Notes under the pieces: model-generated | Told to the model about the DNA's origin: nothing | What the model saw: only the letters and a program-made list of their open reading frames with translations | Database searches by the model: none | NCBI GenBank assembly: GCA_963965975.1 | Contig: OZ014422.1 | Location: 434,001-498,000, forward strand | Origin: Xestospongia bergquistia | Lineage: Eukaryota > Porifera > Demospongiae > Haplosclerida > Petrosiidae | Length of the DNA stretch: 64,000 nt | Reading direction: 5' to 3' | In this document: piece after piece, positions 11,494-27,200 of the stretch | Position numbering within the stretch: the first letter of the stretch is position 1 | Layout: the number at the start of each line of letters is the position of its first letter | Program-made: the position numbers and the translations under genes

Positions 11494-12248
11494 CTACTTG
11501 CTTTCATCAATTTGAGCATCAGTTCTGTTTATAGTATTAGTATTAACAGGTGCCATAGAACAAGGAGGAGACGGACAAAACTCTTCTAAATATCTCTTCA
11601 TGTGAGGAGGTAGAGGTAACAAGTCTATATCCTCTGGCGTTTTCCAGTGTCGCACTATGACTTTGCGACAGAGATGCTGTAAACTAAATGTCTCTTTGAG
11701 AATAGGATGTCGCAGAGTTACTAAAACTTCACCAACTCCTGGTACATCAACATAAAAATATCTATGTTCGTCTGAAAGGTAATAGTCCACTAAATCAACA
11801 ACTGAGAAAAATGACGGACAGTCTTGTGTTGATGAGTCCAGTCTAAAAAGTCCACGACTGAACTGGACTCTCACACTGATGACCATATTATGAGCTTTAA
11901 GGGAAAGAGTGAACAAATGACACACATCGTTACTGTCTCGAAGGATGAACGATCCATCTGCCATTGGCTGGAGTATTCTGTCAGCTTTCTCACTGTTCAG
12001 TTCACCCCAGTACCAACCACAGAGTTTTAATCGACGTAATATATCTGAAAGGCTCACCTAGAAAATAAAATTAATAATTTTATTAATTAGTCACATGATG
12101 ATATTGTATTATGGACTATTACAATATCAAATATTTTATTTTGTGGTCATTAATTATATTTTTGTTAGCATTTTTCACATAGATTAACCAAGTACTTGAA
12201 GGTAACAGTGATCCTTACCCGATGAGTGGGTGGAGCCTTTGACATCAT
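11494..12248 (-). CDS. SOCS-like protein 2: SH2 domain plus SOCS box
   Basis: Two exons. Exon 1 (12248-12219) encodes MMSKAPPTHR and is spliced to exon 2 (12057-11494), which starts VSLSDILRRL. The SH2 domain has CGWYWGELNSEKADRIL, the binding Arg in GSFILRDSNDV, and FSVVDLVDYYL. The SOCS box follows: BC box FSLQHLCRKVI, then LLPLPPHMKRYLEEF as Cul5 box. A short tail of about 25 residues ends DAQIDESK. The function is as for the SOCS family: a substrate receptor for an elongin BC/cullin ligase. It shares layout with the gene at 9088 but little sequence outside the motifs, so the pair is an old duplication or two separate family members. A GTG codon at 12057 is an exon boundary, not a start. 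Confidence 0.9.
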
Positions 12249-12594
12249 TGTTCTACTTTATGATAGCACCATCAACCTATAATGGGAGGGAGAGGGCGTG
12301 GTTTAAATGACCTTGGCAATAAAATCATCACTAGATATTATATAACATCATGTAATATCTCACCTAATGACATTTGAAGATATACTTCATCACAAAACAC
12401 CCCTTGATTTCAACTAGTTACAGTAACATATAAAACGTCAGTGCACAATGTATACACGTTAACAAAGTAATATTAAAGTATACGGAATCGTATACTTGTT
12501 ATGAATAAAAATATTACGAAATTTCTACAGAAACGAAAGGGAGCTAATTAACTAGCTAGCCACTCCTCCTCCGTAAATTTAATACCACGTGGTA
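12249..12594. promoter_or_regulatory. Divergent intergenic region, SOCS-like 2 and DHRS7B
   Basis: 346 bases between two start codons on opposite strands, so it should hold both promoters. A CCACGTGG-like E-box (ccacgtgg at 12585-12592) lies just before the DHRS7B ATG. I cannot identify a TATA box with confidence. Confidence 0.4.
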
Positions 12595-13932
12595 ATGGGG
12601 ATGTCAACAGTAAAGACATTTGGTCAACTGTTCCTACTAATTGCAACTCTCACAGCTATATACAAAGCGTTTAGAAGATGGAGATTACGAAGATCCATTC
12701 GTAGACTAAGTGGAAAAGTCATTTTAGTAACTGGAGCAAGCAGTGGTCTTGGAGAAGGTAAGAAGGTGTGGCTAATGATTGAGATCAAACTATTGTCCTC
12801 CAGCTTTAGCTCAAGTATTTCATTCTGTGGGTGCAAAGGTCATCTTAGCTGGACGAAATGTGCAGAAACTACAACAACTCAAATTTACATTGGATGCTGA
12901 AACACCTGGCAAAGTATGATGGTATTATGATGTAATACATCTTGTTAATTTCATAAATATAGGGTCCCATAGCCAGGCACTCACCAGCTGTCATAGAACT
13001 TGATCTCACTGAGGGACACACCCTCATTGACCACACCCTTGCAGCAATAAAACTATTTGGTAGAGTTGACATTTTAGTGAATAATGCTGGTAGGTATGAC
13101 ATAATTAGTGGGTGTGGCTTTAAATAGATTGTCTCTTTTTTTAATACGTAGGAATCAGTTCTCGAGGGAGTATATTGGACACAGATTGTCGTGTTGATAG
13201 AACTGTGATGGAGACTAACTTCTTTGGACATGTTCAAGTCACAAAAGGTTATCTAATTCTGGTCAGATGTGTCCTAATTAATAGGAGCATCCTCTTTGTT
13301 AAGATAATTAACATTAAGTTGACAGACCACACTATGCATAATGCAAACAAATGCATTAATGTTCTATAATGATGGACTTTGTTATCATTGTAGCATTATT
13401 ACCATCAATGTTAGAACAAGGAAATGGACATATTGTTGTCATAAGCAGTGTTCAAGGAAAATTAGGACTACCTCTACGATCATCTTGTCAGTAAGAATTA
13501 CTCAAAGTGTTACTACTGTTGAATATTTATTTTTAACAGATGCAGCATCTAAGCATGCTCTTCACGGCTATTTTGATTCCTTGAGGGCAGAGTTATCTCA
13601 TCGTGGTATTTTTGTCTCAATTATATGTCCCGAGTACATTAATACAAGATTATCAGTTAATGCATTGCAAGGTGATGGTAGACCTTATGGAGGTATATAA
13701 TTTATTAATGTATTCATTAATGGTTGTTATGGTTACCATTATAGTAACTGATATTACTACAAGTCAAGGTATGTCTGCTGAACGAGCAGCTTATTATTCA
13801 TTAGAAGCTATAGCCAGTAAAGAGAGAGAAACCATTGTAGCAAAACCACTTACTCAATTAGCACTTTATCTCAAATTCATATGGCCAGCTGGATTAGACT
13901 GGATACTAAGAAAACGTGCAAAAATTGATTGA
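12595..13932 (+). CDS. DHRS7B: DHRS7B-like short-chain dehydrogenase/reductase
   Basis: The start MGMSTVKTFGQ is followed by a hydrophobic anchor (LFLLIATLTAIYKAF) and a basic stretch. The Rossmann motif is TGASSGLG, with AGRN after beta-2 for NADP, NNAG, ISSVQG with the catalytic Ser, and YAASK with the catalytic Tyr and Lys. The Tyr codon is split by an intron: TCT T before gtcagt, AT GCA after the next acceptor. The C-terminus has SIICPEYINTRLS, TDITTSQGMSAERAA and LALYLKFIWPAG, ending RAKID. This matches DHRS7B, a membrane-bound ER/peroxisomal reductase reported to act on acyl-dihydroxyacetone phosphate in ether-lipid synthesis. The in-frame GTG at 12589 is not needed. Confidence 0.88.
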
Positions 13933-14040
13933 ATGTTTTATTTTTATTGAATAATCAATAAAAAATTTGTGTTGAGATAGGCTTTGAATTGCCATGGCAA
14001 CACATTAAACAAACATCTGTTTCAAAAATGTTAATAAGCA

Positions 14041-14571
14041 TTATTCTCGAGTGTACCATTTCCAAGTCATGTATCCACATACAATAAATGCCAATGAAGT
14101 GTGGAGTACTTTACGATAGATATCATTTCTCCTAACAAGGACAACAGGTGAAGTGGCTGTCAATTCATGACTAGGGATATCACTTAGCTCCTTTCCCTGC
14201 CAATCTACCTGATACTTACAACATGGATCAAACTGCCAGGATACATTATACAATGTAGCACATGTAACACCAATTATTCCTAACGGTACTGGAATATAAA
14301 GAGATAAATGTTGAGGAAGAGTGGGGAAAAGTATTAGACTACCAATACTAGCTAGCACTGCAGATTTATGAAGGAAATTGCCAAATTTGATCCATCTTAT
14401 GACTTCATCACCTATTACACGTGGCTCAATGACAATGACATTGTAACGTTTCTCTAATGCTGCTTCAATTTCTCTTTCTAGTTTTTCTTTTTTTTCTCTT
14501 GATGACATTGTTCCTGCAACATTCTTGTGAACAATGTACCAATCTCCATGTTTGGTTTCTTGTTCAGCCAT
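14041..14571 (-). CDS. TMEM11: TMEM11, mitochondrial inner-membrane protein
   Basis: A single exon of 176 residues. The N-terminal part has DWYIVHKNVAG, a charged helix (LEREIEAALEKRYNVIVIEP) and IGDEVIRWIKFGNFLHK. Two membrane helices come next (SAVLASIGSLILF; VPLGIIGVTCATLY), then the family hallmark NVSWQFDPCCKYQVDW and TATSPVVLVRRND. TMEM11 sits in the inner mitochondrial membrane, contacts the MICOS complex and shapes cristae. The gene is convergent with DHRS7B, with 108 bases between the stops. Confidence 0.93.
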   Translation of the reverse strand: MAEQETKHGDWYIVHKNVAGTMSSREKKEKLEREIEAALEKRYNVIVIEPRVIGDEVIRWIKFGNFLHKSAVLASIGSLILFPTLPQHLSLYIPVPLGIIGVTCATLYNVSWQFDPCCKYQVDWQGKELSDIPSHELTATSPVVLVRRNDIYRKVLHTSLAFIVCGYMTWKWYTRE

Positions 14572-14690
14572 TATACTATAAAAAGAAATAATTTATTTGT
14601 TGTCAAATAAACAAACATACATTTTTCTTTCCCTCCTTTCAGATGACATACTACAGATGATGTAAACTAACCACGCCCTTTAATGACAAA

Positions 14691-17538
<2,848 letters not shown>

Positions 17539-17657
17539 CTTATACCAATAGTTGTAACTACCTTATATTTTTTAAAAGGAAATTTTTTGTTTCATTGTTA
17601 TATGACATCCAAGATATGACTTGTAATAATTGTAGCATTTATCTATTAACTATTTTG

Positions 17658-18390
17658 TCATAATTTGTTAAATTTATTATTTCGTTTCTTAATCTTATAT
17701 CTCCTTCTCTCTCCATTGCCTCCTCCCCCACACGTGATCTCAATATTGATTGTACGTCCATTCAACTTAGAATGATGGAACTTTAAAGCATTCTATAAGG
17801 AAGAGAGAAAGTTTAACTACACCAGTGTTGTCATGTAAGAACTACTGCAACATTTCTGCCCAAACTGATCTGGTATTTTAAATGATATCACACTAGGATA
17901 CCTACTAAAGGAGGAGGGGCTACAGCAGACATTTGGAATAGACATGTCCAATATGGTATCTGAACTACTCACTTGTTGATGTTTTACACAATCAAATTCT
18001 AAAAAACAACAACCACGAGACTTGTCTGATCCTTTTTGAGTAAGTAGTCTAACTTGTTTAACTGGTACACCTCGTTTCATAAAATGTTGAACAACATCAT
18101 CAACAGATGTATTGTAAGATAGATTACCTACAAAAGATATCAATAACATACATAGTCACACATATATCTTACTATACCTACAAAGAGAATATAACGTTTC
18201 TTTTTATCTAACAAATCTTCTTTCTTTTCACTGCTACTAATAACACTGGACTCCTGATTTGTTTCAGCCTCTTTTTTTAATCTTTTGCTATGTCTCGCCC
18301 ACCATCTATAATATTCATTGACTATACTGTAATCAGGACACTCACTTACTTTCTTCTCTTAGCTTCTCTATCTCCTACTCTATTTGTCAT
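17658..18390 (-). CDS. Small RRM protein, Nop6-like
   Basis: Four exons. Exon 1 (18390-18350) encodes MTNRVGDREAKRRK. Exon 2 (from 18305) encodes WWARHSKRLKKEAE, a Ser/Lys linker and KKRYILFVG. Exon 3 (to about 17975) encodes NLSYNTSVDDVVQHF, VKQVRLLTQKGSDKSRGCCF and LEFDCVKHQQ. The last exon starts near 17797 with NALKFHHSKLNGRTINIEI and has a basic tail (GNGERRRYKIKKRNN). Together these form one RRM: RNP2 is ILFVGNLSY and RNP1 is SRGCCFLEF. A Gly-rich, basic C-terminus follows. The layout resembles fungal Nop6, a nucleolar protein of small-subunit ribosome biogenesis. That link is by resemblance only. Reading on without the last splice loses the fourth strand of the RRM. Confidence 0.8.
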
Positions 18391-18646
18391 TATAACAGTA
18401 CGACACGCGTAAGGGCGTGGCTGAAACATAAGTCTTGAAGTCACGTGACTTTATTGGGGGTTGAACCTACCCTGTTACCTGGGATTGAGGAAGAAGTTGC
18501 ATTTCTAGTTAGTTAACGTGTTTAAGTTCATCTTGATTTTTGTCTTTACTTGCAGATATCCTGAGGTAGCTGGTTTGAGTGACTTTTGTAGAGGACTTTT
18601 GCAACTGGAAGCATTATTGTTATTTCAGTCTTGATTAACTGGGGCA
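18391..18646. promoter_or_regulatory. Divergent region between RRM gene and ZZEF1
   Basis: 256 bases between start codons of opposite genes. It contains TCACGTGA (18441-18448), a palindromic E-box, and a second GC-rich patch (acgcgtaagggcgtgg, 18405-18420). A shared promoter is inferred. Confidence 0.45.
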
Positions 18647-21600
18647 ATGGGTAATTTGCCCTCCCAAGTAGTAGCTGAGGATGAATTGGGAGATTTAGAA
18701 CTGGAGAAGGCTGTAAGAATGTAATGTCATTATGATGTAATGTACTCTTTTATTAATATAGGCTCAAAAAGGTGACATCCAAGAGACAGGTGCTTATATT
18801 TTGAGATTATATGTGTTTATCAATTTCTTATTGTGTTTTGCAGGAGAGAATTTGTTTGATTTCAGTATTCTCTTTAATACTGAGGCTTTACATAAAGCAT
18901 TAGTGTCTGTGAAGTAAGAATTATGAATATATTGATAAATAGACCAATAGTTGGATGGATGGATGAGCAGTACTCTATTTTATGATCTGTTATTTAGAGA
19001 TGTTCAAGTATCTGAGATTCAAAAGAAGAAAAGTGAAATAGAACAATGGCTGAAGAACTTAACTGACAGAGGAGAGGTATGTCACAAATATAACATGATA
19101 TATACACACACACACACATCCATAACATACATATTATATATTATATTAGAAAACAGTTGGAATAGCACAGTTTGTAGATTTTCTAACTAGTAAGAACATT
19201 GATCGTGATGAAGCTGTCCAAGTAAATAGACTAATATATAATAATTTATCTGATATTTTATTTATTGTTTTTATAGTTTTTTAATGAGCTTGATCCTGAT
19301 GGGGAGGGTAATATTGAAATCACATTCATTCTACAAGTGAGTGTATATATTTAGTACAGTCTATTTATAGTATCATTGTTTAATGATGTCATAGATGATA
19401 ATGGATAAGAAAGGACCAGACTTAAAGGAAGCTCTCATTCCTTGTCACCTTCTACCAGGTTAAATGGATAGATGGATTGACTATGACTAGATAGATAGTT
19501 GGATAGATGGATAAATAAGTTACTAAATGGACAATATAATATTTTATAGGTTCTATTGATACTTACTTAACTGAAAAAAACAACTCCAATCTTGGCAATG
19601 ACATTATAAAGGTTAGGTCTAATTTATAAACACATCAAGAAGCTCTCTCTCTCTCTCTCTCTCTCCCCTCAGTTTTTACGTCGACACAGAGTAGAGTCTT
19701 CATATCTCTCATCAGTTACTGTTAATCAGATTATTGGTGTACTAGAGTCCAGAGAACGACTAGTTAATGGACGTTATTATTCATTACAAGAAAAGAAGAA
19801 AGATGGTTTGTTACTTGAGGAAGATGAAGGTGATGATGCAGAAACACAAGAGAAAGTCTTAGTAACAAAATGTTACTCAAATGTGACTGTATCATCAAAT
19901 GAACGTACTGTAGGAAAGTAAGTCGATCATGTCAAATGGGTATGGTCATTATTTCCTTATTTGGTCAATAGTCTAACTGACAATAGTATGGAAACTTATT
20001 GGCAGTCCAACGGATCACCACGTTCCCATTGGATTAGGTAGTACAATATCCCAATGTTCCCTCGTGTCATCTACCTCTCTTCATAGGATTCAAATGTTAC
20101 CTGGTGTTCGCCTTAAAGAGTTTTCCGTTGCTCTATCAACAAGTGATGACAGTTATATGCCTAAAACTTTCACAGTGTGTGTAGGAAACTTACCATCTAA
20201 TCTTAAAGAGATCAGACAATATAGTGTACCAAGGTAATTAATGGGTATGGCTGGGAGGAGCTATTTATAAAGTGACAATTCTAGGGAGCACAGCGGCAAA
20301 TTCTCTTTGTTAGGGTCTTTAAAAGCTGAATATCGTTATATTCAAGTTAATATTCGTGGTTGCCATAGCGATGGTTGTGATACTCGTATTCGTCATGTTT
20401 ATGTCAAAGGATACAGGTTAGCTTATTTTTATGTTGCCTTGGTGATGTGGTTGCCATAGATACAAGAAAGAAGAGGAACCAACAGTTACAGATGGATTAG
20501 TTATGTGGTACTTAAGTCTTATTGCTTCAGTGGCCAAGGCTGCTATGCCTCTTTCCAGTACTCTTAGAGAGAACATTTTAACACAATCAAAGTATGTGTT
20601 ACATTTTAATGGAGTCTTTATTTCATTTTTATTATAGAATGGCTTTACAATATATGCCTCCTCTGTCTCTCTCTAAAACCTCTCCACGTAAACCAGAGTT
20701 TTTATCACCAATATTGATAGTAGAAATAGATAAATTCATTAAAACATTATGGTACGTTCTGCTCTAATAATAGAGTACAATTTAGTAGAAATTATTTCTT
20801 ACCTTAATTATATTAGATTTGTTAATATAAATTATGGTATTTCATTTCTGTAGTCTTCCTGGAGAGAACTTTGTCTCTATAGATGTAGAAGCAATGTCAG
20901 TGTTATTAGGATTTTCATTGACTACTGGTAATTTGAATAATGTCTTAGATGCTTTACAAATTTTGATGGGTAAGCAATCTTAATTTTGAGAACTTATTTT
21001 ATGTGCTACTCACAGACAATGCTGCTCTTGAATTACCAGTTCATTCTTTGATGCAAAAAATGGCTACCTTAGAGGAACAAAAATTTAGAATGCATGGTTA
21101 GTTTTCTTAATGAAATATATTTATTGCCACAACTTCTATCATGTACAGCTCCTACAATGAAAGTCTCTGTTGTGAAATGTGATGTTGAGACTGAAGAGGG
21201 CCATATGGTAGGTAATATGTTTACTAATGAGCTAACTGGCTCAGGAGGTGAGTGGGTTCTCTCTCTCTCTCTCTCATAATTACCATATTTTTTTCTAGTT
21301 CCTTTTAAGACTGTTAAAGGAAAAAAGGTTGTTAATGTTATTATTAAAGGAGAGGAAAAAGAAAACGGCTTATTGCAACTAGTTAAAATCCACATGAAGG
21401 TATTCTATTTGTTGTGGGTGTGGTTAATGGGTGTGGTCATCTATTAGGTCACTAGTGGTGATACAGCTGCTCGAGCTTGTCTGTTATTTAGTCTTGATTG
21501 TGATAATCTTGAGGGAGACAGTGTGTTACAAAACTATACCAAGTTTGATGACTGGACTATTGATAACTGGAACTGTCTTGAAGATGACAATACCTCAGAT

Positions 21601-24206
21601 GTGAAACCACTTGCTTATCTTGAACCAGAAAAGGAATCGTGAGTCACTGCATTCTGATTGGTCACATTTGATTGTTGATTTTAGGCGGGAAGTGGAGATG
21701 AGCATTAACTGTAATGCTCCTACAAAGGTTTGTTTGTATGTGAATGCATGTTTAATGACATGTTCTATTTTTAGTATCTTTTGATAAAGCTGTTAGCTCA
21801 AGAGTCTAGTGAACAAATATCAGTTCAATGTTTGAAAATTAGAGGTTATCAACTAATACCTCAACAAAAGAAGAACAGAGATTTTCTTCAAAACATGGTA
21901 AATTCCAGTAAATGTTTTACTATAATACCTTGAGAATAAGACTCATACCCATGTTTTAGGACATAAACTGATACCTTGGGCCCATACCCATAATTTAAGA
22001 CAGAAACTGATACCTTGTTATCTTTTAGGTTGAGCTATGTCCTCTTCCTGTTGACTCTGCCCTTCCAATGGAGGGTACTAAAGTTTTGTTGCGGTCTTTG
22101 GTCTTCCTTTGTCGTATGTTACAAGATCTTGGAATAATTCATGCACAACGAACTGCAGCAATGCTTGATCCAGAGAATTTTGAGGTTATTAATAGTTAAT
22201 TAATTAGTGTTTACTCCACCCACTAATAGGAGGGGCACATATCAACAGAGAATTTATCTCTCGAGAAAATATGGAACCTTTATATTCCTTTAACATTAAG
22301 GTAAATATGAGGGGTATGGCCTGATGTTGTGAACTCTCCTAATTTTTAGTTCTGAAGGTTTCATGGAACAAAGTGGTCTTTTATGTCTCCTCCTTCTTCG
22401 TTATACTATCCCATTTTTAAAGGCCACGCCCCCTAAGGAAAATACATCTGAACAATCATCTGTTGCCTCAGCTGTTTTATCTCATCTTTGTTCATTAATG
22501 GACAACCCTAATACTGATCCTTTTATTCACAGTCTAACTCAAGATATTATTAAAGATGGCGTTGTCGTCTTCTTTCCAGGCTCTAAAGCACGTAAGAAAT
22601 ACCTCTTGGAAATGATAGAACTGGTAACTGGTGAACAGCCACCATCTTGGTGGTTAAAATTTGAAGCCCTGTGTGGTCATTTCAGTAAAACTAACAACAA
22701 TTCCCTACTCGAGTTGCCATGGGATTCAACTAAGGTATTCAACACTGAAAGAGGGTGGAGCATAATATGTGGGTGTGTCTCATACAGGTACTTGACATGG
22801 ATATTGATCATGTTTTAAGCATCTTCTCCACTGTCATTGGTGTAGCAACTAAAGAGGTTTGTTAGAGATAATAATATTACATTACATTTAATAAAGAATG
22901 TAGTATTTGTTTCTATCACTTGTTTCTTTCTATTTTAGGCTTATAATGATCTTCAAGAAGGAGCCAGAGCACATCCTGATAATTTAGTTAGATTGCTCTG
23001 TGCCATGCAGAGTAATATGTTGTTTTGGATTCGTCATCAATTGTCATCTGGTAAGGAATTAAAAGAAGAACAATGGACGAAGATAAAAGAAACAATGCAT
23101 GACTTACTGAAACAATGTGAGTACAATAGACTAGATAATATATCTATTGACTCCTCCCCCTTTATTTCTCTATTTAAGATGTTAGCAAAGTATTTGATAG
23201 TTGTTATGATCTTTTAATAAAATTGGAATCTCTAGAAGAACTGAAAGTAAGGATTATGATATCTGACTTTATTCTCTGCTATTTATAACCTCCTAGGAAT
23301 GTTTGCTTGATGTATTGAAGAAATCTATAGTTGGTCAAACTTTACCTGAATTGGTATTTAATATCATGTAATGTTATGTATTGTTATGTAATCGTCACTC
23401 TAGTTGACATTTCTTGGTTCACTTGTATTGGAGGACATCCCTATTACTTCTCTTCTTAATAAGTTCCAACGTCTTGTGATATTGTTACACTCTCTCAGTA
23501 AAAAGATACCACAAATATTTTTAAATTTAGCTTCTAAACAATTGGAACATGAAGAGGATTGCGTCCTCGCTGTCTGGACGAGAGAATCACCTCACAACTA
23601 TGAGAACAACTCCAAGATAACAGAGGTATTGATGGTCACGTGGTAGTCATGTGATTATCATGTGATCTATGTATAGGAGTTTGTATGTCCAGGCACTGAC
23701 AAATTTGTTGTGGAGTTTGACAGCAGATGTCGTACAGAGAGAAGGTTATATACAACTTTATAGAGTGTCAAGTAATAGTTATGTTCTCTCTCTCTCTCTC
23801 TCCAGATATGACTATCTTCAATTCACTGATGTCTCGGGTGAGAAGAAGACCTTTGATGATGTGTATGGCTCAGATCATTGGGCTGCAGTAAGTCAGTGAC
23901 TGTCACATGATAATCACATGACTGGTATGTGCTTTCACTTTTAGACTGCTGAGTTTAAAGGTCCTAAATTGAGTTTTTATTTCTATTCTGATGGTAGTAA
24001 CAATTATTGGGGCTATAAATTTACTGTAAGAGCTCTTTATATTATGAGAACTAGGTATCAATGTTTTTCAGATTAAAGCTTATGGCAAGGGTTTTCCCCC
24101 TCTTCATTGGTTGTTTGATTTACACATCTGTTTATCTCGAGTTATTGGTCTCTATGTGTCAGCTGTCCTGGGTGCTAGAACTGGTATGTAAATTATTCAT
24201 GTCATT

Positions 24207-24294
<88 letters not shown>

Positions 24295-27200
24295 AGATGT
24301 TGGTTCATTTAAATGTGCCAATGAAGAAGAAAGAAAAGAAATGGATGCTCTTTTACGAAGTGATCTTTGGAAGACTTTACTTCGTGGTGGTTTTCAAGTT
24401 GGGAAGTTGACCCGATCTCTGTCTGGAGCCTATGTAAGTATGATACAGCATATATAAATATCATGTGATCATCATGTGATCAGGCAACCAACCCAACAGA
24501 CTCAGATGTTTGTTCATATTTATGTGAAATGGCAAATGAAGAAGACCAATTACCTCCTCTTGTTGAACTGTGAGTGCTGACATTTATTTGATGTCTAGTT
24601 GACTCCACCCACAGTTGCCGAGCTGCAAAAGGTGGTCCATTTTTTGGTGGCCCCTTAGTAGACAAAGCTATCACAGCTGTATTTGCTGCTCTGATTTGGC
24701 ACTCTCAGGAATTAAGGGAAGAACTGGGCAATCAATGTGAGAGAGATCATGTGACAATCATTTGATTTTCTCTGTTTCATCATAGTGACATCACCCAAAG
24801 CAACACTTGGACTCCTGGATGCTTTTTCAGCAGCTGAAGCTCTTCGTAGGGAACTGGTAGGTTTATTAGTAGGTGTGGTTTGTATTAGTAGGTGTGGTTT
24901 GTATTTACATTCAGGTTGAAGCACGTCAAAAGCTAATGGAAATAAAAGAAGGAGAAGAAAATAAAGAAGATAACGCTAAAATCAATGAAGATTTGCCAGT
25001 TATAACTTGTCATGAGAAAGCTGTTTACCTCTTGAAATTTGCTGGTTTGTCACGTATCACAGCTGCATCACATGGAGACGAGAGACCAAGTAGTCCAATA
25101 ATACGACGACCAAGTTGGGGTCAAAAATCATGGCGATGGCAGAAAGTGAGCAGTGTTGTGTCTACTGTGAGTAGAATCAAGCAACAGGTGAGTATAGAAG
25201 TGACATCACAATGACATCATTGATTATTTGAATCAGGTATCACGAGAGGGACGTCCTCTTTCTCTAGCTGAGAAGCACCCATCTTTTGACACTGTTTTAA
25301 GTTTCTTACGTAACTCTGTTCTCACTCGTGAGAGAGTCAACTCTCTTCTCCAAGACAGGTCCCAATTAGCAAGAGATATCTCTGAAGTCTTTAATATTGC
25401 AGCTGAGTTTTTAAGAAATATGAACTCAAGAGAGTCTGTAGAGGTATAATGGGTGTGGTCAATGGGTGTGGCATTTGATAACATTCTTTCTCTTAGATTC
25501 CTGTTTTAGTATTTTTACAGCATCTTCTTTCACATCAGAGAAAATTCCCTCTGTAAGTTAACATGTCCCTGTAATCTATCTCATATTGTGGCTATAGACA
25601 TTATGGTTTGAGATTGGATGGGTGTGGCTTAGAATTAGAGACACGCCTTAGACGATCATTTCAGTTATTCATGCATCGTCTATTGGAAACTATTAGAGCA
25701 CACAAAAAGATTTTAGAGAAGTAAGTGGATATCTTTCTGTCTTGTTAATGTCCATCATATTATATCTGTTCATCCATTTATTATTCTGTCTGTCCATTTA
25801 GTATTTCCATTGAAACTGGTCAGGAAGAAGCACTCCAGGTCATAAGATGTATTTTTTCTCACATGTTGGATCTTTCTTGGCAAGATTATGATCATCTTTT
25901 ATTGCACGATATGCAACTGCCTGAATACCTCTTTGAAACTACAATAAGTGAGCATGGTTATCATGTGACATGTCATGTGATTGATTACTTGTCACAAAGA
26001 TTCATCGGCTGCTGAGGAGAAGATCCCTGTCTTTTCATTTGAGGGAGAAGAGAAAATGCTTGAACAATATCAGCAACTAATGAAATTTTTAGAACAATGG
26101 AAAACAATAGAAGATAAAGAAGAACAATTTACAAAATTTAAAAACTCTGAACTTGGACAAGAAAACACAAAAGTGAGTGTGATTAAGGAATGGGTGTGGT
26201 TAATTGTTATTGTTTTTATTTTAGGAAACTTTAATTTTTTTGTCTGCATTGCTTTGCAACAAAGAGCTCAGTGGGACCACACCCCTTTGTGATGGTTGTA
26301 AGATGGTACTTGATAATGAGAATAAATCATGGTACAGAAATATTGATATTGACGAAGATCTTAACCTCTGTAAAGAGTGCTTCTTTGGTAAGATCATGTG
26401 ACTCATGCCATTGTCACATGATTTATCTTATATTTAGATGGTACCGGTTCAAGACCAGACACTCATTCTCTTGAGCACACCTTTCAACAGTTTGGGTAAG
26501 TCTTATCTTGTCTGTTTGTCAATGTACATTTCTTTCTATAGTACCCATCAATGTAGTGGGTGTGGCTTATCAATTACAAGTCATCGTTTCTTGAACCAAT
26601 CAGACAGCACCAACTATTGTATTGGGTGTTTTAGGAAAGAGAGGTATATATACTGAGAGTATACCAATAATATACTAACACTACCGTATAAGATATACTG
26701 AGAGTATACCAATAATATACTATACTAACACTACCATATAAGATATACTGAAAGTATACCAATAATATACTATACTAACACTACCGTATAAGATATACTG
26801 AGAGTATACCAATAATATACTATACTAACTCCTTTAGTTCACCTACTATAAAATGGACAGTATATCTTCTCAAAGAGGAACCAGCTACTGCAACAACTAA
26901 CAAGTTTTTAACACATGATGATGGTACATATGTTCTGTGATTTGCTCATCTTTTAACTATTAGTTCTCTCTTTAGCATATGTTCAAGGTATATTATACTG
27001 TAATGGCAACATTACAAAATATCGAGAAGCATCTGATGCTGTCTTTTATAACCAGCAACACAGCTGGATGCTCTTCTCCTCACTGGCATTATCAATGGCT
27101 CACAAACTCTCTGACGATAAAAAGAAAAAAGGTAAAAACGAACTGACTATATAATGAATAACCACACCCATTTTCAGATGCTGACCCCACCTACCAGAGA

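Noticed and set aside
12043..12057. GTG at 12057 as start of SOCS-like gene 2
   Set aside because: An upstream exon with ATG (12248) and clean GT-AG junctions joins in frame.
17817..17975. Read-through extension of the RRM protein (VSSSDTILDMSIPN..)
   Set aside because: A downstream exon at about 17797 restores the expected RRM fourth strand (ALKFHHSKLNGRTINIEI), so this segment is intron.
26645..26828. Regular repeats resembling a CRISPR array; likewise 49548-49760
   Set aside because: Units are directly adjacent with no unique spacers, and the genome is eukaryotic.
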